Source of the DNA: Metapseudomonas sp043392685
GTDB lineage: Bacteria > Pseudomonadota > Gammaproteobacteria > Pseudomonadales > Pseudomonadaceae
Length of the DNA stretch: 64,000 nucleotides
Direction: 5' to 3' (one strand)
Assembly (NCBI GenBank): GCA_043392685.1
Contig: JBHZGM010000017.1
The translations under genes were made by a program, and so were the position numbers. Shown piece after piece: positions 35,902 to 44,309 of this stretch; position 1 is the stretch's first letter; each line of letters begins with the position of its first letter. Under the pieces are notes generated by a model that was not told the origin of the DNA, made no database searches, and saw only the letters and a list, made by a program, of their open reading frames with translations.

Positions 35902-36160
35902 CCCACTAGCCCCGAACGCTCCCGCCACAGGCATGGCCGCCCCGCGCGCCATGCCTGTTCGTGCGCGTCCAGCAGAAACCGCACTGTGCTGATTTCGTCA
36001 TCACCCCTACGGAAATCCATCAAGCCGCAAGCAGCCTTCCAGGGCGACGCTTGAGCCATCGAAACGACTTCAGGAGTCCAGCCGAAAAACGCCATACCGG
36101 GAGAACGCGACACCCTTTCCAACCACCTGCCGCACCTGAACACGACTTACGAGGCCCACG

Positions 36161-36982
36161 ATGAACAACAATAAAGCCCTTGTCCTGACCCTCAGCGCCG
36201 TACTCGGCTCGACCCTGGCGCTCACCGCACAGGCCGACAAACTCGACGACATCATCGAATCCGGAACGCTGCGCTGCGCGGTCACGCTGGACTTTCCGCC
36301 CATGGGTTTCCGCGACGGGAACAACGCCCCGGCCGGCTTCGATGTCGACTACTGCAAGGACCTGGCGAAACAACTGGGCGTGGAGGCCGAAGTGGTCGAA
36401 ACCCCCTTCCCCGACCGCATTCCCGCACTGGTTTCCGGCCGCGCCGACGTGATCGTCGCCTCGACCTCGGACACCCTGGAACGCGCCAAGACAGTCGGCC
36501 TGACCATCCCCTACTTCGCCTTCCAGATGGTCGTGCTGACCCGCGAGAACGCCGGCATCAAGGGCTACGACGACCTCAAGGGCCGCTCCGTTGGCGGCAC
36601 GGCAGGTACCTACGAAGCCATCGCCCTGGAAAAGGACGTCAAGCAATGGGGCGATGACAAGGGCGCCTTCCACGCCTACCAGTCCCTGGCGGACGCCGTG
36701 CTCGCCCTGAGCCAGGGTCAGATCGACGCCACCACCGTGACCTCCACCGTCGCCTCCTCGCTGATCAAGTCCGGCAAGTACCAGGGGCTGACCATCGCCG
36801 GCACCGCGCCCTACGACATCGACTACGTCTCCCTGGGCGCCAAGCGCAGTGAGTACGGCCTGCTCAACTACCTCAACCTATTCGTCAACCATCAGGTGCG
36901 CTCCGGCCGCTACCAGGAACTCTTCAACCAGTGGGTTGGCGGCGAAGCCCCGGTGCTGACTGCCAACGGCGTTTACCGCTAA
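36161..36982 (+). CDS. ABC transporter periplasmic substrate-binding protein (amino acid type)
   Basis: 273 residues with a signal peptide (ALVLTLSAVLGSTLALTAQA) and a solute-binding family 3 fold: TLRCAVTLDFPPMGFRD, GFDVDYCKDLAKQLG and the RIPALVSGRADVIVAS stretch typical of polar amino acid binders. It should capture hydroxyproline or proline in the periplasm for the two permeases and ATPase that follow directly. The ligand is inferred from neighbours. The ATG at 36161 has CTTACGAGG upstream. A lhpM counterpart exists in P. aeruginosa. Confidence 0.92.
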   Translation: MNNNKALVLTLSAVLGSTLALTAQADKLDDIIESGTLRCAVTLDFPPMGFRDGNNAPAGFDVDYCKDLAKQLGVEAEVVETPFPDRIPALVSGRADVIVASTSDTLERAKTVGLTIPYFAFQMVVLTRENAGIKGYDDLKGRSVGGTAGTYEAIALEKDVKQWGDDKGAFHAYQSLADAVLALSQGQIDATTVTSTVASSLIKSGKYQGLTIAGTAPYDIDYVSLGAKRSEYGLLNYLNLFVNHQVRSGRYQELFNQWVGGEAPVLTANGVYR

Positions 36983-37038
36983 GCGCAAGGAGCCGGCCGG
37001 CGGCACCGCCTCCGGCCGGCTCCGCAGAGGAGTTTCGG

Positions 37039-37704
37039 ATGTTCGATTACACCTTCCACTGGCGATCCGCCTTCATGGCCCTGCCGGAAATGCTCGGTGG
37101 TGCGCTGCTGACGCTGGAGATCGCCGTGCTCTCGATGCTGCTGGGCACGGCCATCGCCATCGGCCTCGCCCTTGGCCAACAATCCGGCAGCCGCCCGGTC
37201 AGGGCGTTGGCCTCGGCCTGGGTCTCGATTGCCCGCAACACCCCGGCGCTGTTCCAGGTTTACATCCTGTATTTCGGCCTGGGCGTCTTCGGCCTGCACA
37301 TGGGCTCCTGGTCCGCCTTGCTGGCCGGCATCACCTTCAACAACGCCGGCTATCTGGCCGAGACCTTCCGCGGCGGCCTCAACGCCGTGCCCCATACGCA
37401 ATTGCGCGCCGCCCGCTCGCTGGGCATGGACGCCTTCCAGGCCTACCGGCTGGTGGTGATTCCGCAGCTGCTGCGGGTGGTGTTCTACCCGCTGACCAAC
37501 CAGATGGTCTGGGCGCTGCTGATGACCTCGCTGGGTGTGGTGGTGGGCATGACCAGCGATCTGACCGGCGTCACCCAGGCGTTGAACGTGAAGACCTTCC
37601 GCACCTTCGAGTACTTCGCCCTGGCCGCCATCCTCTACTTCGTCCTCGCCAAGCTGATCGTCCTCGGGGCGCGGCTGATGGCCTGGCGCCTGTTCCGTTA
37701 CTGA
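37039..37704 (+). CDS. ABC transporter permease (amino acid type)
   Basis: 221 residues with about five membrane segments and the polar amino acid permease signature (RNTPALFQVYILYF and the EAA-type loop ETFRGGLNAVPHTQLRAARSLG across the family motif). It should form one half of the membrane channel for the hydroxyproline importer. The start is ATG at 37039 with GAGGAG eight bases upstream. The second permease begins 10 bases after its stop. Confidence 0.93.
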   Translation: MFDYTFHWRSAFMALPEMLGGALLTLEIAVLSMLLGTAIAIGLALGQQSGSRPVRALASAWVSIARNTPALFQVYILYFGLGVFGLHMGSWSALLAGITFNNAGYLAETFRGGLNAVPHTQLRAARSLGMDAFQAYRLVVIPQLLRVVFYPLTNQMVWALLMTSLGVVVGMTSDLTGVTQALNVKTFRTFEYFALAAILYFVLAKLIVLGARLMAWRLFRY

Positions 37705-37714
37705 GGAGTCCGGC

Positions 37715-38365
37715 ATGTATAGCTCGAGCTTTACCTGGAACGACATGCAGTTCCTCCTCCAGGGTGCCTGGACGACCCTCGCCCTGACCGCCTGGGCCAT
37801 GCTCATCGGCACCTTGCTGGGCGTCATCTGCGGCCTGGCCCGCGCCCTGCTGCCGCGCGCCAGCCTGCCGCTGGCCTGGGTGCTGGACGTGTTCCGCAGC
37901 GTGCCGCTGCTGATCCAGTTCGTCCTGCTCAACGCCTTCAAGACCATCATCGAACTGGACTGGTCCGCCTTCACCGTCGCCTGCGTGGTGCTCGGCACCT
38001 ACGCCACGGCCTATTGCGCAGAGATCGTCCGCGGCGGCGTGCTGGCCGTGCCGCTGTCGACCCGCCGCGCGGCCCGTTCGCTGGGCATGAGCCATACCCA
38101 GGACCTGCTGCATATCGTCCTGCCCATGGCCACCCGCGTGGCCTTCCCCGGCTGGATCAACCTGACCCTGGCGGTCATGAAAGACACCTCGCTGGTGCTC
38201 TGGATCGGCATCGTCGAGTTGCTGCGCGCCTCGCAAACCATCGTCACCCGGCTGCAGGAGCCCTTGTTCGTGCTCGGCATCGCCGGACTCATCTACTTCG
38301 TCATGAGCCTGGTGATCGCCCGCCTGGGCGCCCAGCTGGAAAAAAGGTGGCAGGAAAATGATTGA
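37715..38365 (+). CDS. ABC transporter permease (amino acid type)
   Basis: 216 residues, a second HisM/HisQ-type permease with FRSVPLLIQFVLLNAF and the loop EIVRGGVLAVPLSTRRAARSLG, split like its partner. It should pair with the preceding permease. The ATG at 37715 has GAGGAG upstream. Its last eight bases overlap the ATPase start, so the transporter genes are translationally coupled. Confidence 0.93.
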   Translation: MYSSSFTWNDMQFLLQGAWTTLALTAWAMLIGTLLGVICGLARALLPRASLPLAWVLDVFRSVPLLIQFVLLNAFKTIIELDWSAFTVACVVLGTYATAYCAEIVRGGVLAVPLSTRRAARSLGMSHTQDLLHIVLPMATRVAFPGWINLTLAVMKDTSLVLWIGIVELLRASQTIVTRLQEPLFVLGIAGLIYFVMSLVIARLGAQLEKRWQEND

Positions 38366-39080
38366 GATCGACAACGTGCACAAATCCTTCGGCGCACTCG
38401 ACGTGGTCAAGGGTGTCAGCCTGACGGTGAACAAGGGCGAGGTGGTTTCGATCATCGGCGGCTCCGGTTCCGGCAAATCGACCCTGCTGATGTGCATCAA
38501 CGGCCTGGAGCCGATCCAGGGCGGGCAGATCCGCGTCGACGGCACCGAGGTTCACGCCCCGCGCACCGACCTGAACAAGCTGCGGCAGAAGATCGGCATC
38601 GTCTTCCAGCAGTGGAACGCCTTCCCCCACCTGACCGTGCTGGAGAACGTGATGCTGGCCCCGCGCAAGGTGCTCGGGAAAAACCGCGAGGAGGCCGAGG
38701 AAGTCGCCGTGCGCCAGCTCACCCACGTCGGCCTGGGCGACAAGCTCAAGGTCTTCCCCAACAAGCTCTCCGGCGGCCAGCAGCAACGCATGGCGATCGC
38801 CCGCGCGCTGGCCATGTCGCCGGACTACATGCTGTTCGACGAGGCCACCTCGGCGCTCGACCCGCAGCTGGTCGGTGAAGTGCTGGACACCATGCGCATG
38901 CTCGCCGCCGAAGGCATGACCATGGTGCTGGTGACCCATGAAATCCGCTTTGCCCGCGACGTGTCGGACCGCGTGGCCTTCTTCCGCAATGGCCGCATCC
39001 ATGAGATCGGCCCGCCGGAGCAGGTGATCGGCGCGCCGCAGCTGCCGGAAACCGCTGACTTCCTGAAATCGGTGAACTGA
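38358..39080 (+). CDS. ABC transporter ATP-binding protein (amino acid type)
   Basis: 240 residues. Walker A GGSGSGKST, the Q-loop FQQWNAFPHL, the ABC signature LSGGQQQR and Walker B YMLFDEATSALD are all intact, followed by the H-loop VLVTHE. It powers the amino acid importer formed with the preceding solute-binding protein and permeases. It overlaps the upstream permease by 8 bases and is followed, one base after its stop, by the second proline racemase paralogue. Confidence 0.95.
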   Translation: MIEIDNVHKSFGALDVVKGVSLTVNKGEVVSIIGGSGSGKSTLLMCINGLEPIQGGQIRVDGTEVHAPRTDLNKLRQKIGIVFQQWNAFPHLTVLENVMLAPRKVLGKNREEAEEVAVRQLTHVGLGDKLKVFPNKLSGGQQQRMAIARALAMSPDYMLFDEATSALDPQLVGEVLDTMRMLAAEGMTMVLVTHEIRFARDVSDRVAFFRNGRIHEIGPPEQVIGAPQLPETADFLKSVN

Positions 39081-39081
39081 C

Positions 39082-40119
39082 ATGCGCAGCTCGAAGATCG
39101 TTCATGTGGTCAGTTGCCATGCCGAAGGCGAAGTGGGCGACGTGATCGTCGGCGGCGTCGCACCACCGCCCGGCGCCACCCTGTGGGAGCAGTCACGCTG
39201 GATCGCCCGGGATGAAACCCTGCGCAACTTCGTCCTCAACGAACCTCGCGGAGGCGTGTTCCGCCACGTCAACCTGCTGGTGCCGGCCAGGGACCCACGG
39301 GCGCAGATGGCCTGGATCATCATGGAACCGGCGGACACCCCGCCCATGTCCGGCTCCAATTCGCTGTGCGTATCCACCGTGTTGCTGGACAGCGGCATCC
39401 TGCCGATGACCGAGCCGCAGACCCACCTGGTGCTGGAAGCGCCGGGCGGGCTGATCGAGGTCACCGCCGACTGCCGCGATGGCAAGGCCGAGCGCGTGAC
39501 CGTGCGCAATGTGCCGTCTTTCGCTGACAAGCTGGACGCCTGGATAGAAGTAGAAGGCCTCGGCTCGCTGCAGGTGGACACCGCCTATGGCGGCGACAGT
39601 TTCGTCATCGCCGATGCCCGGAGGCTTGGCTTCGCCCTGACCGCCGACGAGGCCGCCGAGCTGGTGGCCACCGGCCTGAAGATCACCCGCGCGGCGAACG
39701 AGCAGCTGGGCTTCGTGCACCCGCTCAACCCGGATTGGGACCACATCTCCTTCTGCCAGATCGCCGCGCCCGTCGAGCGCGAACAGGGCGTGGCGAGCGC
39801 GGCCAACGCCGTGGTGATCCGCCCGGGCAAGATCGACCGTTCCCCCTGCGGCACCGGCTGCTCGGCACGCATGGCGGTGCTGCACGCCAAGGGCCAGCTG
39901 GAACCGGGGGAAAACTTCATCGGCCGCTCCATCATCGGCTCGCAATTCCATTGCCGCATCGAAGCGCTGACCGAGGTTGCCGGGCGCACGGCGATCATCC
40001 CGAGCATCAGCGGGCGAGCCTGGATCACCGGCACGCACCAGCACCTGCTCGACCCTGGCGACCCCTGGCCCGGCGGTTACCGGCTGTCCGACACCTGGCC
40101 GCGAGAACCCGTGCAGTAG
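39082..40119 (+). CDS. Proline racemase superfamily protein with Ser/Cys active-site pair
   Basis: 345 residues, a second paralogue in this cluster. The first catalytic position is serine: S90 in PPMSGSNSLC, where the epimerase has cysteine (MCGHGT). The second is cysteine, C256 in SPCGTGCSARMA. Family members with altered pairs act as 3-hydroxyproline dehydratases or have mixed epimerase and dehydratase activity; Cys/Thr is the textbook dehydratase pair, so Ser/Cys leaves the reaction open. It is transcribed with the transporter, one base after the ATPase stop, so it should act on an imported hydroxyproline isomer. It may correspond to LhpH. Confidence 0.85.
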   Translation: MRSSKIVHVVSCHAEGEVGDVIVGGVAPPPGATLWEQSRWIARDETLRNFVLNEPRGGVFRHVNLLVPARDPRAQMAWIIMEPADTPPMSGSNSLCVSTVLLDSGILPMTEPQTHLVLEAPGGLIEVTADCRDGKAERVTVRNVPSFADKLDAWIEVEGLGSLQVDTAYGGDSFVIADARRLGFALTADEAAELVATGLKITRAANEQLGFVHPLNPDWDHISFCQIAAPVEREQGVASAANAVVIRPGKIDRSPCGTGCSARMAVLHAKGQLEPGENFIGRSIIGSQFHCRIEALTEVAGRTAIIPSISGRAWITGTHQHLLDPGDPWPGGYRLSDTWPREPVQ

Positions 40120-40243
40120 CACCCCCAACGCGGCACGAAGATTCCTCATCCACCCCGGCGCCCGCTCCGGCAGGCGCCAACGGTTTCGGCTCGCCCGCAT
40201 TCCCGTGAGCGAGCCGGCCGCAACCATCGAAATGGAGTTACCC

Positions 40244-41161
40244 ATGAGCAAGCACGTCAACTGGAGCGGTGTATTCCCCGCAGTCACCACCCAATTCAAC
40301 GCCGACTTCTCGGTGAACCTGGAGGAGACCCACAAGGTCATTTCCAACCTGGTGCGCGACGGCGTATCCGGGCTGGTGGTGTGTGGCAGCGTCGGCGAAA
40401 ACACCTCGCTGACCATCGAAGAAAAAATGGCCGTCACCGAAGTCGCCAAGGACGCCTCCGGCGGCCGCGTGCCGGTCATCTGCGGGATCGCCGAGTTCAC
40501 CAGTGCCGGTGCCTGCAAGGTGGCCCAGGCGGTGGAACGGGTCGGCGTCGACGGCATCATGGTGATGCCGGCGCTGGTGTACTCCTCCAAGCCCCATGAA
40601 ACCGCCGAGCACTTCCGCACCGTGGCCAGGAGCACCGACCTGCCGGTGATGGTCTACAACAACCCGCCCATCTACAAGAACGACGTCACCCCGGACATCC
40701 TCATCTCCCTGGCCGACTGCGAGAACGTCGTCTGCTTCAAGGACAGCTCCGGCGACACCCGCCGCTTCATCGACGTGCGCAATGAGGTGGGCGATCGCTT
40801 CATCCTCTTCGCCGGCCTTGACGACGTGGTGCTGGAAAGCATCGCCGTCGGTGCCCAGGGCTGGATCTCCGGCATGTCCAACGTGTTCCCGAAAGAAGGC
40901 GAAACCATCTTCCGCCTGGCCAAGGCCGGCCGCTTCGCCGAAGCCATGCCGATCTACGAATGGCTGATGCCGATCCTCCACCTCGACGCCCGCCCCGACC
41001 TGGTGCAGTGCATCAAGCTCTGCGAAGAAATCGCCGGCCGTGGCAGCGCCCTGACCCGTCCGCCGCGCCTGGCCCTGCAAGGCGCCGACCGCGAGCACGT
41101 GGAACGCATCATGGCCAAGGCCCTGGCCACCCGCCCGCAGTTGCCGGACGTGGGTCTCTGA
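40244..41161 (+). CDS. lhpC: 1-pyrroline-4-hydroxy-2-carboxylate deaminase (DapA/NAL family)
   Basis: 305 residues of the dihydrodipicolinate synthase family: GSVGENTSLT near residue 48, the catalytic tyrosine Y138 in MVYNNPP and the Schiff-base lysine K166 in VCFKDSSGD. In hydroxyproline clusters this family converts 1-pyrroline-4-hydroxy-2-carboxylate to 2-oxoglutarate semialdehyde with loss of ammonia. The ATG at 40244 has GGAG nine bases upstream. The next pathway enzyme, 2-oxoglutarate semialdehyde dehydrogenase, is not in this window. Confidence 0.88.
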   Translation: MSKHVNWSGVFPAVTTQFNADFSVNLEETHKVISNLVRDGVSGLVVCGSVGENTSLTIEEKMAVTEVAKDASGGRVPVICGIAEFTSAGACKVAQAVERVGVDGIMVMPALVYSSKPHETAEHFRTVARSTDLPVMVYNNPPIYKNDVTPDILISLADCENVVCFKDSSGDTRRFIDVRNEVGDRFILFAGLDDVVLESIAVGAQGWISGMSNVFPKEGETIFRLAKAGRFAEAMPIYEWLMPILHLDARPDLVQCIKLCEEIAGRGSALTRPPRLALQGADREHVERIMAKALATRPQLPDVGL

Positions 41162-41249
41162 AGGAACAGCTGGCGGCCCCTGCGCTGCCGGCTCCCTCCA
41201 CTCCCGGCCGGGCAACGACGAGTTGCCCGGCCGCTTTTCTCCAGCCCCC

Positions 41250-42257
41250 TCAAGCCACCAACAATGCCTGGACTTCCTCGTACAGCGCACGAGGAATCCT
41301 CACCCCCTCCCGCTCACTGAGCACCCGCGCCTCGTAACGCCGCTGCGATGGCAGGCGTGCGCCTTGCCCCAGGATGCCCGCGAACACCGCCTCGGCACGT
41401 TGCAGGTGCTGCGCTGCCTCGGCGCCCAGAATGCGCTGCGGGTCGATGGCGATGATCAGTTCGCCGCCGTAGGGCGAAGACTTGGTGCCCTCGTCGAAGG
41501 CCAGGGATTCGGCGCTGGTGAGGTCGCCGATCATGGGCCCGGCGATCAACTCCACCATGGCCGCCAGGGCCGAGCCCTTGTGACCGCCGAAGGTGAGCAT
41601 GGCGCCGTTGAGAGCGGTCAGCGGGTCGGTGGTGGGCTGTCCGTCCTGGTCGATGCCCCAGCCCAGTGGAATGGGCTTGCCGGCGCGGCGGTGCAGGTCG
41701 ATATCGCCACGGGCGGAGGCGCTGGTGGCGAAGTCAAAGATGAACGGCGGCTTGTCCGCTCGCGGCCAGCCGAAGGCGATGGGGTTGGTGCCGAACAGCG
41801 GGCGGATGCCGCCGGCGGGCGCCACCCAGGCATGGCTGGGGGTGAAGGCCAGGGCCACCAGGCCCTGTTCGGTGAGCGGTTCGACTTCCGGCCAGAGCGC
41901 CGAGAAGTGCACGCAGCGATTGATCGCCAGGAGCGCAATACCCTGGCTGCGGGCCTTTTCCACCAGCAATGGCATTCCTGCATGGAAGGCGCACTGGGCG
42001 AAGGCGCCATGGGCATCCACCCGCACCACCGAGGGCGCGCTGTCGAAGACTTCGGGCCGGGCATCCGGCGAAACCTTGCCCGCGCGCAGGGTGGCGATGC
42101 AGCCGGGCAACCGGTACACCCCGTGGGAAGTACAGCCGTCGCGCTCGCCGGCCACTATGGTGGCCGCCACCGCCTGCACGTGGGGTTCGCTGAAGCCGTG
42201 GCGGCGCAGCACCGTTTCCACCAGGTGGCGGACGTCTGCCAGGGTCATGTGGATCAT
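41250..42257 (-). CDS. Malate/L-lactate dehydrogenase family oxidoreductase, probable 1-pyrroline-2-carboxylate reductase
   Basis: 335 residues of the NAD(P)-dependent Ldh_2 family. Recognisable are the N-terminal VETVLRRHGFSEPHV helix, the GRDGCTSHGVYRLPG-type stretch (ERDGCTSHGVYRLPG) and the nucleotide loop FGTNPIAFGWPRAD. In proline and 3-hydroxyproline catabolism this family reduces 1-pyrroline-2-carboxylate (the 3-hydroxyproline dehydratase product) to L-proline, as LhpI does. It would thus complement the Ser/Cys paralogue above. It is on the opposite strand, convergent with the deaminase. Confidence 0.87.
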   Translation of the reverse strand: MIHMTLADVRHLVETVLRRHGFSEPHVQAVAATIVAGERDGCTSHGVYRLPGCIATLRAGKVSPDARPEVFDSAPSVVRVDAHGAFAQCAFHAGMPLLVEKARSQGIALLAINRCVHFSALWPEVEPLTEQGLVALAFTPSHAWVAPAGGIRPLFGTNPIAFGWPRADKPPFIFDFATSASARGDIDLHRRAGKPIPLGWGIDQDGQPTTDPLTALNGAMLTFGGHKGSALAAMVELIAGPMIGDLTSAESLAFDEGTKSSPYGGELIIAIDPQRILGAEAAQHLQRAEAVFAGILGQGARLPSQRRYEARVLSEREGVRIPRALYEEVQALLVA

Positions 42258-42360
42258 GGGGCATCTCTCCTCTGTAGCCAGCCGCTACAGTGGCCCGGAT
42301 GCCCCCCGCCCGCTTGGCCCTATTCCCCTCCCCCGATGCCGAATTCGGCACAACCCGCCG

Positions 42361-43260
42361 TCAGGCGGCCGACCCGGCCAGTGCTTCGACCTTTGGCTTG
42401 TCGACCGACTTCAAGAGGCCCAGGCGCACCAGCGCCCAGGGCATGGCCGCGGCCACGAACAGCCCCATCAGCAACCCGCGCAGCCCCTGCCACAGCTGCG
42501 GGTCCAGCGGCCAGGCGGTGCCGGCGAGCTTGAGCACCTTCTGCAGCAGGATGAAGCCCAGCGCACCGATGGCGGCGGCGAGCAGGCGGCGCCAGATCGC
42601 CACTTCGGCGGAGAATGCCAGCTGGCGGTAGCCGAACAGCACGCCGACCATCAGCCCCGCCAGCAGCGGTACATAGCTGGGCGCGACACCCGGCCAGGTC
42701 AGCCAGCAGGCGAGAAACACCAGCATGATCAGCGCCAGGTGCCAAAGGCCATGGGCCTCGCGCCACCAGGTCCAGTGGCGCACCCGGGCGAACAGCAGCA
42801 GGGTGGCGATGCCCAGCAAGGCGCCGCCCAGCACATCTTCCACATCGTGGGCGCCGAGGTAGAGCCGGCTGAAGATGATCCCCGCCACCACCACGCCGCT
42901 TACCGCCCAGGCCCAGGCGCGACGCAGCTCGAAGGCCAGCCAGAACCAGATGACCACAGCAATCTGCGCATGGCCGCTGGGCAGGCCGAAGCTGTCGCCC
43001 ACCTCATGGTCCATGCGCAGGGCGATGTCCGGACGCGGGTCCTGCCAGTGGTCCTTGAGCCAGGCGTTGAGCAAGGCTGTCACGGCCACCAGCACCAGCA
43101 GACGCAGGAACACTCCACGGTGCCAGGCCCAGTAGCCCAGCGGCAGGAAGAACAGGATGAACTTCTCGTAGCCCAGCAGGGTGAAGAAGCGCATCACCGG
43201 CGTCAGCGCCTCGCTGCGCAGGGGCAGCACCCAGTCCAGGCTGTGCAGCAGTTCGTTCAT
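42361..43260 (-). CDS. PAP2 family phosphatase, integral membrane
   Basis: 299 residues, hydrophobic with about seven membrane spans. The PAP2 active site is recognisable: KDHWQDPRP (motif 1), GLPSGHAQIA (motif 2) and SRLYLGAHDVEDVLGG (motif 3), the three parts of the phosphatase triad. It likely dephosphorylates a lipid phosphate such as undecaprenyl diphosphate or phosphatidate at the periplasmic face. The start is ATG at 43260. It sits at the right part of the island and has no evident metabolic link to hydroxyproline. Confidence 0.9.
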   Translation of the reverse strand: MNELLHSLDWVLPLRSEALTPVMRFFTLLGYEKFILFFLPLGYWAWHRGVFLRLLVLVAVTALLNAWLKDHWQDPRPDIALRMDHEVGDSFGLPSGHAQIAVVIWFWLAFELRRAWAWAVSGVVVAGIIFSRLYLGAHDVEDVLGGALLGIATLLLFARVRHWTWWREAHGLWHLALIMLVFLACWLTWPGVAPSYVPLLAGLMVGVLFGYRQLAFSAEVAIWRRLLAAAIGALGFILLQKVLKLAGTAWPLDPQLWQGLRGLLMGLFVAAAMPWALVRLGLLKSVDKPKVEALAGSAA

Positions 43261-43334
43261 GGACGGTCCTTGTGCAAGTAATGAAGGCGCCACAGATACT
43301 GCAGGGCGCCGGGCCGCCACAAGGGCCGATTCGG

Positions 43335-44049
43335 ACATTCCGTGTCACCGGCATTGATCTGGTGCAGACGCAATTGCGCCTGGCCGAAGGCTTCAGCCTG
43401 GCCGAACTGGGCCTGCTGGAACCCGCCGCTCCGCGCGGCTTCGCCGTGCAGCTGCGGATCAACCTGGAAAGCATGCAGGCCGACGGCAGCGCGCGGCCGG
43501 CCGGCCGGCGACAAGGCGGCGCGCTTCATGCAGCTGTGCGACGCCTTCGATATCCCCATGCTGTCACTCTGCGATACCCCCGGCTTCATGGTCGGGCCGG
43601 ATTCGGAAAAGCAGGCCACGGTGCGCCACGTCTCGCGCATGTTCGTCGCCGCCGCCGGCCTGTCGGTGCCCTTCTTCACCGTGGTGCTGCGCAAGGGCTA
43701 CGGCCTCGGCGCCCAGGCCATGGCGGCGGGGAGCTTCCATGCACCGCTGTTCACCGTCGCCTGGCCCAGTGGCGAGTTCGGCGCCATGGGCCTGGAGGGT
43801 GCGGTGCGCCTGGGCTACGCCAAGGAATTGGCCGCCGTGGAAGACCCGGCCGAACGCCAGCAGCTGTTCGACAGCATGGTTACCAAGGCCTACCAGAACG
43901 GCAAGGCGATCAACATGGCGAGCTTCCTGGAGATAGACGCGGTGATCGACCCGCAGGAAACCCGTGCCTGGCTGCTGCGCGGGCTCAATGCCGCGCCGCG
44001 TCCGGCTCCGCGCTCCGGCAAGAAACGTCCCTTCGTCGATACCTGGTAG
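43335..44049 (+). pseudogene. Remnant of a fused biotin-dependent acyl-CoA carboxylase with internal deletion
   Basis: Two parts of one large enzyme in two frames. From 43335 to about 43505 the frame reads VTGIDLVQTQLRLAEG and GFAVQLRINLE, the C-terminal region of biotin carboxylase. At about 43500-43506 the frame shifts and continues to 44049 as carboxyltransferase (GDKAARFMQLCDAFDIP, LCDTPGFMVGPDSE, AGSFHAPLFTVAWPSGEFG). The biotin carboxylase body, biotin carrier and first half of the transferase are missing. The junction lies in a GGCCGGCCGG run, suggesting deletion between GC repeats. The full-length fused enzyme is about 1,100 residues in relatives. The product cannot work as a carboxylase. 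Confidence 0.8.
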
Positions 44050-44309
44050 GCCGCGGAGGTCGCCATGCCCTCTCCCTCGCCCCCTCTTTCGCAGGCGGGC
44101 GAGGGGTGACTCGCGCCGGCAAGGTACGCGTCACCCTGAAGCAGCCATCGGCCGCCGGAACATGGCTGAAGCGGTGGGGCAGCGGCTCGACGCAGACATG
44201 GCCCAACCGATCGCACAGACCGCTACGAATCGGCTGACAGCGTGTTTGGGCACTGAGGGGCGCATCAGGTAAACTTGCCCATCTTTTTTTGCCCATAACG
44301 ACTAGCCTG

